NCBI GenBank assembly: GCA_023423695.1
Contig: JAFAFA010000027.1
Coordinates: 97,787 to 161,786, forward strand
DNA: 64,000 bases
Direction of reading: 5' to 3'
Origin: Pseudomonadota bacterium
Lineage (GTDB): Bacteria; Pseudomonadota; Alphaproteobacteria; Azospirillales; Azospirillaceae
Below are positions 45,227-53,717 of the stretch, piece by piece. The position numbers and the translations under genes are program-made. Under the pieces are notes generated by a model, which saw only the letters and a list, made by a program, of their open reading frames with translations, did not search any database and was not told the origin of the DNA. Positions within the stretch are counted from its first letter, which is position 1. Each line of letters starts with the position of its first letter.

Positions 45227-46225
45227 TTACGGCCGCAGCAGGCCGATGATGTCCTTCACGTCGTTCAGGTTCTTCTCCGCGATGGCGGCGGCGCGCTCGC
45301 CGCCCTTCTTCAGCAGCCGGTCGATCTCCGCCTTGTCGGCCAGCAGGTCCTTCATGCGGGTGGTGATCGGCGCCAGCTTGTCCACCGACAGGTCGACCAG
45401 CGACTTCTTGAAGTCGGAGAACTGCGCACCCGCGAACTGCGCCAGCACCTGCTCGCGCGACTGGCTGGCCAGCGCGCCGTAGATGGTGACGAGGTTGTCG
45501 GCCTCGGGACGGGCCTCCAGTTCGGTCACGGTTTCCGGCAGCGGCTCCGGGTCGGTCTTCGCCTTGCGGATCTTCTGCGCGATGGTGTCGGCGTCGTCGG
45601 TCATGTTGATGCGCGAATATTCGGACTCGTCCGACTTCGACATCTTCTTCTTGCCGTCGCGCAGGCTCATCACCCGCGTCGCCTCGCCCAGGATCTGCGG
45701 CTCGGGCAGCGGGAAGAACTCGGTCTCGTAACGGCGGTTGAAGGCGCCGGCGATGTCGCGCGCCAGTTCCAGATGCTGCTTCTGGTCCTCGCCCACCGGC
45801 ACATGGGTGGCCTTGTACAGCAGGATGTCGGCGGCCATCAGCGTCGGGTAGGCGTACAGGCCCAGATTGGCCATGTCCTTCTGCTTGCCGGCTTTTTCCT
45901 TGAACTGCGTCATGCGGTTCAGCCAGCCCAGCGGCGTGTGGCAGGACAGGATCCAGCCCAGCTCGGCATGGCCGGAGACGACCGACTGGTTGAACAGGAT
46001 GTTCTTGTCCGGGTCGATGCCGGCGGCGATGTAGGCCGCGGCGACCTCGCGGATGTTGTTGCGCAGGACTTCCGGGTCCTGGTCGATGGTCAGTGCGTGC
46101 AGGTCGACGACGCAGAAGATGCACTCGTAGCTGTTCTGCAGTTCCACCCAGTTGCGCAGCGCCCCCAGATAGTTGCCGAGGTGAAGCTGCCGGGTCGGCT
46201 GCATGCCGGAGAAAATGCGGTTCAC
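45227..46225 (-). CDS. trpS: Tryptophanyl-tRNA synthetase
   Basis: Class Ic synthetase charging tRNA-Trp. 332 residues from the GTG, giving the family N terminus VNRIFSGMQPTRQLHLGNYL with the HIGH-like QLHLGN. The KMSKS loop is KKMSKSDESEY. Other conserved blocks are QFKEKAGKQ, TLMAADILLYKATHVPVGED and QILGEATRVMSL. The frame is open 63 nt upstream but without family sequence. The stop codon TAA lies within a GTAAGGATG copy of the dispersed element. The C15 homologue follows after 13 bp. Confidence 0.97.
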   Translation of the reverse strand: MNRIFSGMQPTRQLHLGNYLGALRNWVELQNSYECIFCVVDLHALTIDQDPEVLRNNIREVAAAYIAAGIDPDKNILFNQSVVSGHAELGWILSCHTPLGWLNRMTQFKEKAGKQKDMANLGLYAYPTLMAADILLYKATHVPVGEDQKQHLELARDIAGAFNRRYETEFFPLPEPQILGEATRVMSLRDGKKKMSKSDESEYSRINMTDDADTIAQKIRKAKTDPEPLPETVTELEARPEADNLVTIYGALASQSREQVLAQFAGAQFSDFKKSLVDLSVDKLAPITTRMKDLLADKAEIDRLLKKGGERAAAIAEKNLNDVKDIIGLLRP

Positions 46226-46437
46226 GGGTGGTCTCGCTCGAAAACTCTGGGAGGCGGCAGTTATCGCCCCCCGAAGTCCGCCGGTCAAGGCGCGCAGCGC
46301 TCACGGCTGGCGTCCGCGCGCATCGTCGCGGGCGGGTGGCGCCGGTTGTATTGGCTGCGCCTATGCGCTACCGCCGCGTTCGTGTGGTCGGGAGGTGGCG
46401 GACCCGCCGCCCCCGCCACACGAGAAGGTGATGAAGG

Positions 46438-46512
46438 ATGAGAGAGATCCTTACCCTTCTGGTCCTGATCCTGGAGATCATCAAGCGCGTGCTTGATATT
46501 CTCCGCGGTTAG
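46438..46512 (+). CDS. Candidate 24-residue amphipathic mini-protein
   Basis: Encodes MREILTLLVLILEIIKRVLD plus ILRG: half of the residues are Leu/Ile/Val, with charged residues spaced to make an amphipathic or membrane-seeking helix. AGAAGG lies 9 nt before the ATG. A 12-bp perfect hairpin starts 9 nt after the TAG. The layout resembles type I toxins (Ibs, TisB and similar small membrane peptides), but no antisense RNA promoter is evident and the ORF is short enough to occur by chance. Confidence 0.35.
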   Translation: MREILTLLVLILEIIKRVLDILRG

Positions 46513-46521
46513 GCTGGACCA

Positions 46522-46552
46522 GGGAACGGCGGGGAAGCAGCCCGCCGTTCCC
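46522..46552. terminator. Strong hairpin after the mini-ORF
   Basis: GGGAACGGCGGG-GAAGCAG-CCCGCCGTTCCC, a 12-bp perfect stem with a 7-nt loop. No U tract follows on either strand, so it may be an mRNA-stabilising stem or U-independent terminator. It lies between trpS and gshB. Confidence 0.55.
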
Positions 46553-46656
46553 ACGGTTCAAGGTAATATCAACCGTCATGCCCTGCAAGGGTATGAGGGC
46601 TTCATCTTCCCGAGAAAATTGCACAAGACCTCGTTGCGTTCCCGCGCGCCATATCC

Positions 46657-47604
46657 TTACTTGGCAGCGCGGCGGCGCTCGATGGCGTCCCACAGCAGGG
46701 CTTCCAGCTGCACGCCGTTCAGGCGGTTGATCTCCTGGATGCCGGTGGGAGAGGTGACGTTGATCTCGGTCATGTAGTCGCCGATCACGTCGATGCCGAC
46801 GAAGACCAGGCCCTTCTCGCGCAGCACCGGACCGATGGCGGCGCACATCTCGCGCTCGCGCGCGGTCAGTTCGGTCTTCCTGGCGCTGCCGCCGGCGTGG
46901 AAGTTGGCGCGGGCTTCGCCCTCCAGCGGCATGCGGCTGACCGCGCCCACCGGCTCGCCGTCGACCAGGATGATGCGCTTGTCGCCCTGTCGGATCTCCG
47001 GCAGGTACTTCTGTACGATCACCGGCTCGCGGTAGAGCTGGGTGAACAGTTCCAGCAGCGAGCCCAGGTTCTCGTCGTCGGGCTTCAGGTGGAAGACGCC
47101 GGCGCCGCCGTTGCCGAACAGCGGCTTGACGATGATGTCCTTGTGCTCCGCCCGGAAGTCCAGGATCGCTTGCTTGTCGCTGGTGATCAGCGTCGGCGGC
47201 ATCAGGTCGGGGAACTTGGTGATGAACAGCTTCTCCGGCGCGTTGCGCACCTCGGCCGGGTCGTTGATCACCAGCACCTTGGGCTGCACATGCTCCAGCA
47301 GATGGGTGGAGGTGATGTAGGCCATGTCGAAGGGCGGGTCCTGCCGCAGCAGGATGACGTCCATCGTCGACAGGTCGGTCATCACCGGTTCGCCCAGCGT
47401 GTAGTGGGCGCCGCGCTGGCGCACCACCGTCATCTCGCGGACGCGGGCGGTCAGACGGTTGCCGGTCAGGATCAGGTCGCGCGGGTGGTAGTGGTACAGG
47501 CGATGGCCGCGCTTCTGCGCCTCCAGCGCCATCATGAAGCTGGAATCGGTGTCGATGTTGATCGACTCGATGGGGTCCATCTGGAAGGCGACGGCGAGGC
47601 TCAT
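46657..47604 (-). CDS. gshB: Glutathione synthetase
   Basis: ATP-grasp ligase joining gamma-Glu-Cys and Gly. 315 residues. It begins SLAVAFQMDPIESINIDTDS, then LRQDPPFDMAYITSTHLLEH, the ATP-grasp loop VKPLFGNGGAGVFHLKPDD, VQKYLPEIRQGDKRIILVDG and the metal-binding FVGIDVIGDYMTEINVTSPT. The ATG has GGAGA 6 nt upstream. It is the last of rsmI-yraN-sirB1-gshB on the minus strand with gaps of about 30 bp. Its TAA stop overlaps a GTAAGGATA element copy. The periplasmic glutathione peroxidase at 58 kb is a possible user of the thiol. Confidence 0.97.
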   Translation of the reverse strand: MSLAVAFQMDPIESINIDTDSSFMMALEAQKRGHRLYHYHPRDLILTGNRLTARVREMTVVRQRGAHYTLGEPVMTDLSTMDVILLRQDPPFDMAYITSTHLLEHVQPKVLVINDPAEVRNAPEKLFITKFPDLMPPTLITSDKQAILDFRAEHKDIIVKPLFGNGGAGVFHLKPDDENLGSLLELFTQLYREPVIVQKYLPEIRQGDKRIILVDGEPVGAVSRMPLEGEARANFHAGGSARKTELTAREREMCAAIGPVLREKGLVFVGIDVIGDYMTEINVTSPTGIQEINRLNGVQLEALLWDAIERRRAAK

Positions 47605-47633
47605 GACGGGTCTCCGGACCTCTGCAAACGGGG

Positions 47634-48476
47634 TCAGTTCAGGCGGTTCTTCAACTGCTGGATCAGCGAGGCGGTCTGGTGGCGGTGATGGTCGTCGCCG
47701 GTCAGCGCCATGAAGGTCTCCAGCGCGGTGATTGCATCCTTCAGGTTGCCGGCATGGGCCTCCAGAAGGCCGGTCTCGCGCCACAAAGACGGTTCGTGCG
47801 GAGCGAACAGGCGCATCGCTTCCAGCACCTCCAGCGCCTTCGGCACCTCGTGCGCCGACAGGTGGCGCAGCTTGATGTTGTTCTGCAGGCGCAGCAGCAC
47901 GTCGCGGTTCGACACCGGCTGGTAATGGCCGGGCTCCAGCTCGGCGGCGCTGCCGGCGGTGGCCTTCAGCAGGTCGCGCAGGTCGACGACGCTGCGGGTC
48001 TGCCCCTCGTTGAAGGGATCGATGATGGCGCGGGCGCCGTCCTTCTCGATGCGGACGAGGAAATGGCCGGGGAAGTTCAGTCCCACCATCGGCCAGCCCT
48101 GCGAGCGGGCGGCGTGCATATAGAGGATGCCGAGCGCCACCGGCAGGCCGCGCCGGCGGTCGATCACCCGCAGCAGGTTGGCGTTCTGCAGGTCATCGTA
48201 GGTGTCGTGGTCGCCGGAATAGCCGTGGCGCCCGCCGATCACCGCATGCAGATGGGCGATGCGTGCTTCCAGGCTGTCTTCCGTGCGATCCTGCGCCGCG
48301 ACGCGGGCGGCCAGATCCTCGACGATGGCGCGGATATGGGCGCGGTAGGGGGCAAGATCGGCGTTCGGCAGCTCCAGCGCGCCCAGCGCCAGGGCGGCTT
48401 CGGCCAGATCAATCTCGTCGTCCGGCTGGTCGCCGATGCGGCGCAGGATATCGCGGGCTTCCGCGCGGTTGCTCAA
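47634..48476 (-). CDS. SirB1-family transglutaminase-like protein
   Basis: 280 residues. A helical N-terminal part (IDLAEAALALGALELPNADL) leads into the transglutaminase-like core DTYDDLQNANLLRVIDRRRG and LPVALGILYMHAARSQGWPM, then VGLNFPGHFLVRIEKDGARA. TPR-like repeats follow (VLEAMRLFAPHEPSLWRETG; AHAGNLKDAITALETFMALT). The catalytic Cys of true transglutaminases is not evident, as usual in SirB1 proteins. Function is unknown, although family members cluster with translation release or RNA genes. It is 27 bp downstream of yraN. Confidence 0.88.
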   Translation of the reverse strand: MSNRAEARDILRRIGDQPDDEIDLAEAALALGALELPNADLAPYRAHIRAIVEDLAARVAAQDRTEDSLEARIAHLHAVIGGRHGYSGDHDTYDDLQNANLLRVIDRRRGLPVALGILYMHAARSQGWPMVGLNFPGHFLVRIEKDGARAIIDPFNEGQTRSVVDLRDLLKATAGSAAELEPGHYQPVSNRDVLLRLQNNIKLRHLSAHEVPKALEVLEAMRLFAPHEPSLWRETGLLEAHAGNLKDAITALETFMALTGDDHHRHQTASLIQQLKNRLN

Positions 48477-48503
48477 GACTGTCGCCCCCTCAAATTCGTC
48501 CCC

Positions 48504-48872
48504 TCACAGTCTCCAGGCATCGACCAGATGACGGGGCCAGGCCCAAGGGGTAACGAGCATCACGTCGAAGCGCAAGACATAGCCGGCATAGCGCGGGTTG
48601 GCGCCCAGGAAGGCATGGGCGGCACGGGCCAGCCGGCCGCGCTGCCGGGCGTTCAGCGCCTCGTTGGCGGTGTCCCAGTCACCCCGCGCCTTCACCTCGA
48701 CGATGGCGATGGTCTTTCCGCGCCTGGCGACGATGTCGATCTCGCCCATCGGCGTGCGCAGGCGGCTGGCCAGGATGCGGTAGCCGCGCAGCCGCAGCGA
48801 CAGGCGGCACAGCGCCTCCGCCCGGCGGCCCAGGCTTTCCGCCCGCAGGCGCCGCGCATCCAGGTCGGTCAT
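48504..48872 (-). CDS. yraN: YraN/UPF0102 nuclease-like protein
   Basis: 122 residues with the restriction-endonuclease-like fold of UPF0102. The PD-(D/E)xK-type motif is GEIDIVARRGKTIAIVEVKA (Glu44, Asp46, Glu59, Lys61), and LNARQRGRLARAAHAFL and RFDVMLV follow. A DNA-recombination or repair role is suspected for the family. Its ATG overlaps the rsmI stop (ATGA), so the two are translationally coupled; rsmI-yraN adjacency is a common bacterial arrangement. Confidence 0.93.
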   Translation of the reverse strand: MTDLDARRLRAESLGRRAEALCRLSLRLRGYRILASRLRTPMGEIDIVARRGKTIAIVEVKARGDWDTANEALNARQRGRLARAAHAFLGANPRYAGYVLRFDVMLVTPWAWPRHLVDAWRL

Positions 48873-49759
48873 TTCGTCTTCTCCTCGCGCTGCAGTTCCA
48901 GCGCGCGGGCATAGACGGTGCGCTTGTGCTGACCGGTGCGGGCGGCGACGTCGGCGGCGGCGTCGCGCACCGACAGGCGGGTCAACGCCTCGCGCAGCAG
49001 GGCGTCGACGTCGGCCTCGCCGGGCGTCGCCTCTTCCCCCGGCGGTCCGATGACCAGCACGACCTCGCCGCGCGGCGGGCCGGCCTCGGCGTAATGGGCG
49101 GCCAGTTCCGGCAGGGTGCCGCGCCGCACCTCCTCGTACAGCTTGGTCAGTTCACGGGCGACGGCGGCCTCGCGCGGGCCCAGGATCTCGGCCAGGTCGG
49201 CCAGCGACTCCGGCAGGCGCTGCGGCGATTCGAAGAAGACCAGCGTGGCGGGCACGCCCTTCAGCTCGCCGGCGGTGGCGCGGCGCGCGCTGCTCTTGTT
49301 CGGCAGGAAGCCCGCGAACAGGAAGCGGTCGGTCGGCAGGCCGGACAGCACCAGCGCCACCAGCGGGGCGGAGGCGCCGGGCAGGGTGGTCACCGCCACG
49401 CCTTCCGCCACGCACTCCCGCACCAGCTTGTAGCCGGGGTCGGAGACCAGCGGCGTGCCGGCATCGGTGACCAGCGCGATGGCCTCGCCCTTTTTCATGC
49501 GTTCGATCAGGACCGGACGCATCTTTGCGGCGTTGTGTTCGTGGTAGGAGACGAAGGGTGTGTGGATGCCGTGGATGCCCATCAGCTTGGCGGTGACGCG
49601 CGTGTCCTCGCAGGCGATGGCGTCGGCCCGCTTCAACGTGTCGAGCGCCCTGAGCGTGATGTCGGCGGCATTTCCGATGGGGGTAGCGACGACATGGAGT
49701 CCGCCCGCGAGTTTACTTGGCGCGGCGAGGGGGCTACCTTGAGCGCCGCTTTGAACCAT
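48869..49759 (-). CDS. rsmI: 16S rRNA (cytidine(1402)-2'-O)-methyltransferase
   Basis: SAM-dependent enzyme that methylates C1402 in the decoding centre. 296 residues: GGLHVVATPIGNAADITLRA, EDTRVTAKLMGIHGI, VSYHEHNAAKM, ALVTDAGTPLVSDPGYKLVR, LPGASAPLVALVLSGLPTDR and FAGFLPNKSSARR are the family blocks. The C-terminal half continues to REEKTK with the yraN overlap. I start at MVQSGAQGS; further in-frame starts exist upstream but collide with the divergent lipoprotein gene 56 bp away. Confidence 0.96.
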   Translation of the reverse strand: MVQSGAQGSPLAAPSKLAGGLHVVATPIGNAADITLRALDTLKRADAIACEDTRVTAKLMGIHGIHTPFVSYHEHNAAKMRPVLIERMKKGEAIALVTDAGTPLVSDPGYKLVRECVAEGVAVTTLPGASAPLVALVLSGLPTDRFLFAGFLPNKSSARRATAGELKGVPATLVFFESPQRLPESLADLAEILGPREAAVARELTKLYEEVRRGTLPELAAHYAEAGPPRGEVVLVIGPPGEEATPGEADVDALLREALTRLSVRDAAADVAARTGQHKRTVYARALELQREEKTK

Positions 49760-49815
49760 GCCTTGGGTCTCGCCTTCGGTATCGGCGGCCGTTTCAGCAG
49801 ATGTGGAGATGATTG

Positions 49816-51018
49816 GTGGCACGCTTGGCAACAGCTTTCTCACAGGGTCTGAAACGTCACGGCGTGGCAGCCTTGCTGGTCGCCGGCCTGTTGTCGGCCT
49901 GTTCGACTGTAAGCGCGCCGCCGCGGGTGGCACAAGCGCCGCAACCGGTTCCGGCTCCGGTAAATCCCCTGCCGGAGGCTGGACCGGTCAAGGTCGCCGT
50001 GCTGGTGCCGCTCAGCGGCCAGAGCGCCGCCATCGGACAGGCCATGCTGGACGCAGCGCAAATGGCGCTGTTCGACATGGCCGGCGACCAGTTGCAGCTT
50101 CTGCCGCGCGACACCAAGGGCACGCCGAACGGTGCGGCCGACGCCGCGCGCCAGGCGCTGGCCGAAGGCGCCCGCCTGATCGTCGGCCCGCTGTTCGCCG
50201 CCGACGTCGCCGCGGTGCGCCCGATCGCCCAGAATGCCGGCGTCGACGTGCTGGCCTTCACCAACGACGCCACCCAGGCCGGCAACGGCACCTATGTGAT
50301 GGGCTTCGTCCCGGCCGATCAGGTCAGCCGCGTCGCCGGCTTCGCCCGTTCGCGCGGGGTGACGCGCTTCACCGTGCTGGCGCCGCGCTCCCCCTATGGC
50401 GACGCGGTGGTCAATGCCATGCAGGCCGTCGGCCCGCGGCTCGGCACCATGACCACGCAGGTCGAACGCTACGACCCGGCCGTCACTGACCTGTCGGTTC
50501 CGGCCAAGCAGGTCGCGCAGGTGACGCCGCAGCCGCAGGCGGTGATGCTGGCCGAAGGCGGTCAGCGCGCCCAGGGCATCGCCCAGGCGCTGGCGACGAA
50601 CGGCGTGCAGCCGCAGCAGGTCAAGCTGCTGGGCACCGGCCTGTGGGACGACAGCTCGCAAGGCGCGCTGGGGCAGGAGCCGGCGCTGGTCGGCGCCTGG
50701 TATGCCGCCCCGGCGCCGCAGACCCGCGCCCGCTTCGAGTCGCAGTTCGAGCAGGTCTATGGCCGCAAGCCGCCGCGCATCGCGACGCTGGCCTATGATG
50801 CGACCTCCATCGCCGCGGTGCTGACCCGCAGCGGCGGCCCGGTGCCCTTCGACCGCATGGCGATGACCAACCCGAATGGCTTCGAGGGGCTGGACGGCCT
50901 GTTCCGCCTGCGCGCCGACGGCATGGTCGAACGCGGGCTGGCGGTGATGGAGATCACGCCCAACGGATCGCGCGTGGTCGACCCGGCGCCGCCGTCCTTC
51001 GAGATGCTGGGGCAGTGA
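49816..51018 (+). CDS. LppC/LpoA-like penicillin-binding protein activator (lipoprotein)
   Basis: About 400 residues from the GTG. The signal sequence ends in the lipobox LLSAC (Cys29), so it is a lipoprotein needing Lnt. The rest is a periplasmic ligand-binding type 1 domain: VKVAVLVPLSGQSAAIGQAM, DAAQMALFDMAGDQLQLLPR, ARLIVGPLFAADVAAVRPIA, TFTNDA-like segment VLAFTNDATQAGNGTYVMGF. LpoA-type proteins activate PBP1A from the outer membrane; here the N-terminal TPR part of LpoA is missing, as in alphaproteobacterial homologues. GGAGA precedes the start. It is divergent from rsmI, a conserved neighbour. Confidence 0.9.
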   Translation: MARLATAFSQGLKRHGVAALLVAGLLSACSTVSAPPRVAQAPQPVPAPVNPLPEAGPVKVAVLVPLSGQSAAIGQAMLDAAQMALFDMAGDQLQLLPRDTKGTPNGAADAARQALAEGARLIVGPLFAADVAAVRPIAQNAGVDVLAFTNDATQAGNGTYVMGFVPADQVSRVAGFARSRGVTRFTVLAPRSPYGDAVVNAMQAVGPRLGTMTTQVERYDPAVTDLSVPAKQVAQVTPQPQAVMLAEGGQRAQGIAQALATNGVQPQQVKLLGTGLWDDSSQGALGQEPALVGAWYAAPAPQTRARFESQFEQVYGRKPPRIATLAYDATSIAAVLTRSGGPVPFDRMAMTNPNGFEGLDGLFRLRADGMVERGLAVMEITPNGSRVVDPAPPSFEMLGQ

Positions 51019-51062
51019 GGTGATGGTCCCTCTCCCGCCGGGGAAGAGGGTTGAAGGAAATG

Positions 51063-51099
51063 CGCCGCGGCCGTCATTGGGACGAGCCGCGGCGTTTTC
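51063..51099 (+). terminator. Rho-independent terminator of the LppC-like gene
   Basis: 8-bp perfect stem CGCCGCGG / CCGCGGCG with a 16-nt loop followed by TTTTCG. It lies 44 nt after the stop. Confidence 0.75.
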
Positions 51100-51108
51100 G
51101 TATCTCAG

Positions 51109-51220
51109 GTAAGGATACTCGGGGATCGCCGCTGTGCGTCCCCCTCATCCCGACCCACTCTCCAGGGGGAGAAGGGAAAACCTCGAGGGCGGGAGAGGGC
51201 GTTTGACGCCCTATCCTTAC
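51109..51220. repeat. 112-bp intergenic stretch bounded by inverted GTAAGGATA
   Basis: GTAAGGATA (51109-51117) and TATCCTTAC (51212-51220) face each other at the ends. The interior holds degenerate CCCCCTCATCCC...GGGGGAGAAGGG repeat sequence. The right end directly abuts the ABC permease stop codon. The structure recalls a tiny element with terminal inverted repeats, but only one such pair in this orientation is visible in the window. Confidence 0.5.
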
Positions 51221-51910
51221 TTACGCCCGTGCCCGCAGATAGGGGGTCAGGCGCCATTCGGCGAACTTGATCAGGCGGGTGGCGACGAAGTTCAGCACCA
51301 GATAGATCGCCCCGGCGACGATGAACAGCTCGAAGACCGCGAAGGTCTGGGCGATCATCCGGCGGGCGATGCCGGTGACCTCCATCAGCGTGATGGTGCT
51401 GGCGAGCGAGGTCGCCTTGACCATCAGGATCACCTCGTTGCCGTAGGCCGGCAGCATCTGGCGGATCGCCACCGGCAGGACGATGCGGCGGAAGGCCAGC
51501 GCCCGCGACATGCCGCAGGCCCGCGCCGCCTCCACCTGCCCCTGGGGCACCGACAGGATGGCGCCGCGCAGCACCTCGCTGGTGTAGGCGCCGGTGTTCA
51601 GCGTCAGCGCCAGGATGGCGCACCAGTAGGGCTCGCGCAGGAAGGGCCAGAGGATGCTCTCGCGGATGAACTCGAACTGGCCCAGACCGTAATAGACCAG
51701 GAAGATCTGCACGAGCAGCGGCGTGCCGCGGAAGACGAAGACATAGGCCGCGGCCAGCATCTCCACCACGCGGTTGCCCGACAGCCGCAGAAGCGCTACG
51801 CCGAAGGCGACCAGCGCGCCCAGCGCCAGCGATCCGACGATCAGCTGCAGCGTCAGCGACAGCCCGCCGAGCATGCGGGGCAGGCTGTCCCACATCAGTT
51901 GCCAGTTCAT
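51221..51910 (-). CDS. Polar amino-acid ABC transporter permease (HisM-type)
   Basis: 229 residues with about five TM segments (LSLTLQLIVGSLALGALVAF; LAAAYVFVFRGTPLLVQIFL) and the EAA cytoplasmic loop QVEAARACGMSRALAFRRIV. LPVAIRQMLPAYGNEVILMV follows. It pairs with the HisQ-type permease 4 bp upstream to form the heterodimeric channel of a HAAT-family importer, probably for basic or polar amino acids. It is the last gene of the ABC operon. Confidence 0.93.
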   Translation of the reverse strand: MNWQLMWDSLPRMLGGLSLTLQLIVGSLALGALVAFGVALLRLSGNRVVEMLAAAYVFVFRGTPLLVQIFLVYYGLGQFEFIRESILWPFLREPYWCAILALTLNTGAYTSEVLRGAILSVPQGQVEAARACGMSRALAFRRIVLPVAIRQMLPAYGNEVILMVKATSLASTITLMEVTGIARRMIAQTFAVFELFIVAGAIYLVLNFVATRLIKFAEWRLTPYLRARA

Positions 51911-51914
51911 GGCC

Positions 51915-52625
51915 TCATGCCCTCCGGACGCCGCGGTTGGCGGAGATTTCGGCGCGGTTGAACAGCGCCGTCGAAACGGTGGTCAGCATCAGGTACAGCA
52001 CCGCGGCGGTGGCGTAGAACAGGAAGGGCTGGCGCGTGGCGCCGGCCGCCAGATGCGTGACGCGCATCAGCTCCGCCAAGGCCGTCACCGACACCAGCGC
52101 CGTGTCCTTCAGCGTCAGCTGCCAGACATTGCCGAGGCCGGGCAGGGCGAAGCGCAAGGTCTGCGGCACCAGCACCCGGCGCAGGATCAGCCAGCGGCTC
52201 ATCCCGCAGGCGCGCGCCGCCTCGATCTGGCCGAAGGGGACGGACTGCACCGCACCGCGGATCACCTCCGTCGAATAGGCGCCGGAGATCAGGCCGACAG
52301 CCAGCACGCCGATGGTGAAGGCGTTCAGGTCGACCCGCCCGTCATAGCCGAAGGCGGCGGCGATGGAGGTGGCGACGCTGCTGCCGCCGAAGAACAGCAG
52401 ATAGATGACCAGCAGTTCGGGGATGCCGCGGACGACCGTGGTGTAGATGTCGGCCACCACGTTCAGCGCCATGGAATGGCTGAGCTTGGCGGAGGCGCCG
52501 AGCGATCCGACGAGGATGCCGAAGGCGAAGGCCGACACGGCGACCGCGACCGTCATCGCGGTTCCCATCAGAAGCTGTCCGCCCCAGCCATTGGGACCGA
52601 AGGAAAGGAGTTCCAGCATTGGCAC
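51915..52625 (-). CDS. Polar amino-acid ABC transporter permease (HisQ-type)
   Basis: 236 residues. TM segments include LLMGTAMTVAVAVSAFAFGI and VVADIYTTVVRGIPELLVIY; the EAA loop is QIEAARACGMSRWLILRRVL followed by VPQTLRFALPGLGNVWQLTL. The segment RGAVQSVPFGQIEAARACGM is nearly shared with the partner permease, reflecting gene duplication. It lies between the binding-protein gene (154-bp gap with two hairpins) and the second permease (4-bp gap). Confidence 0.93.
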   Translation of the reverse strand: MPMLELLSFGPNGWGGQLLMGTAMTVAVAVSAFAFGILVGSLGASAKLSHSMALNVVADIYTTVVRGIPELLVIYLLFFGGSSVATSIAAAFGYDGRVDLNAFTIGVLAVGLISGAYSTEVIRGAVQSVPFGQIEAARACGMSRWLILRRVLVPQTLRFALPGLGNVWQLTLKDTALVSVTALAELMRVTHLAAGATRQPFLFYATAAVLYLMLTTVSTALFNRAEISANRGVRRA

Positions 52626-52700
52626 GCCCGGTAAGGCCCGCCGGGCGCGGCGCGGAAGGCCGGCCGTACGGGGTCAGCTAACGGCGATCAGGGAACGGCT

Positions 52701-52766
52701 GGCGCCCGGTTGCCGCAAGGGCCGCCGGGCGCCGTTCCGATCAGACAGGCGGACCGCTGGTCCGCC
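52701..52766 (-). promoter_or_regulatory. Two stem-loops between the binding-protein and permease genes
   Basis: GGCGCCCGG/CCGGGCGCC (52701-52733) and GGCGGACC-GCT-GGTCCGCC (52748-52766) are perfect stems in the 154-nt spacer. Neither has a U tract. In many binding-protein operons such intergenic hairpins protect the upstream mRNA and raise binding-protein yield over the permeases. That role is inferred here. Confidence 0.6.
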
Positions 52767-52779
52767 TTGCATGGTCGCC

Positions 52780-53622
52780 TTACTTGGGGGAGATGTCGTA
52801 GCCGAAATGCTGCGTGCTCAGCTTCTTGACGGTGCCGTCCTTCAGAGCCTCGCCGATGGCCTTGTCGAACATCGCCTTCAGGTCGGCGGTGTCCTTGCGC
52901 AGGCCGACACCCATGCCTTCGCCGATCACGCCGCCGATGAAGTTCGGGCCGACGACGACCATCTTGCCCGGCGTGGCCTTCAGCACCGCCTCGACCACCG
53001 AACGGTCGCCAAACATGGCGTCGACGCGGCCGGAGTTCAGGTCGATGCCGGCATTGTCGATCTTGTCGTAGGTGCGCATGGTCACCTTCGACAGATGCTT
53101 GTCCATGAAGTCGGCCTGGATGGTCGACACCTGGACGCCGACGGACTTGCCCTTCAGCGCTTCGGCCAGCTTGTCCAGCACCGGCTTGGCCTTGGCCTGG
53201 TCGTTCAGGTCGACGCGGTCGGCGCCGAGGTTGAGCGCCTTGCCCAGCGGCGAGTCGGTCGGCACGGCGAAGACCGACGGCTCGGTGCCGTAGGGGGTCG
53301 AGAAGTCGATGACCTTCTTGCGCTCGTCGGTGATGGTCATCGCCGACATGATGGCGTCGTACTTGCCCTGCTGCAGGGCCGGGATGATGCCGTCCCAATC
53401 CTGGGCGATGAACTCGCACGTGACCTTCATGCGCTTGCACAGGTCGTTGGCGAGGTCGATCTCGAAGCCGATCAGCTTGCCCGAGGTATCGGTGGCGTTC
53501 CACGGAGGATAGGCGCCCTCGCTGCCGATGCGGACCGTCTTCCACTCTTTGGCGCCGGCGGCGCCCGCCGCGGCCACAGCCATCATGGCGCCCAGCGCCA
53601 GGGCCGAAACGATCTTCTTCAA
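52780..53622 (-). CDS. Periplasmic amino-acid-binding protein (ABC transporter)
   Basis: 280 residues of the lysine/arginine/ornithine-type SBP family 3. The signal peptide is LKKIVSALALGAMMAVAAAG with cleavage after AGA. The mature domain has VRIGSEGAYPPWNATDTSGK, GFEIDLANDLCKRMKVTCEF, DWDGIIPALQQGKYDAIMSA and ERKKVIDFSTPYGTEP. I place the start at a TTG because AGGAG lies 8 nt upstream and the signal peptide begins cleanly; an upstream GTG is too close to the ribosome binding site. Ligand residues suggest arginine, lysine or histidine. Confidence 0.93.
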   Translation of the reverse strand: MKKIVSALALGAMMAVAAAGAAGAKEWKTVRIGSEGAYPPWNATDTSGKLIGFEIDLANDLCKRMKVTCEFIAQDWDGIIPALQQGKYDAIMSAMTITDERKKVIDFSTPYGTEPSVFAVPTDSPLGKALNLGADRVDLNDQAKAKPVLDKLAEALKGKSVGVQVSTIQADFMDKHLSKVTMRTYDKIDNAGIDLNSGRVDAMFGDRSVVEAVLKATPGKMVVVGPNFIGGVIGEGMGVGLRKDTADLKAMFDKAIGEALKDGTVKKLSTQHFGYDISPK

Positions 53623-53717
53623 CGAACACACTCCTCTGTTCGGTTCGCCCGTTCTTTGGCCCTTTTCGGGGGCCGGGCTGTTTCTGACGGTCCGGTCCTG
53701 CCCTCTGCCCCGTCCCC

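Noticed and set aside
51109..51220. A true insertion element bounded by GTAAGGATA inverted repeats
   Set aside because: Only one such facing pair is seen, there is no clear target-site duplication, and the other motif copies are single, so mobility is not supported.
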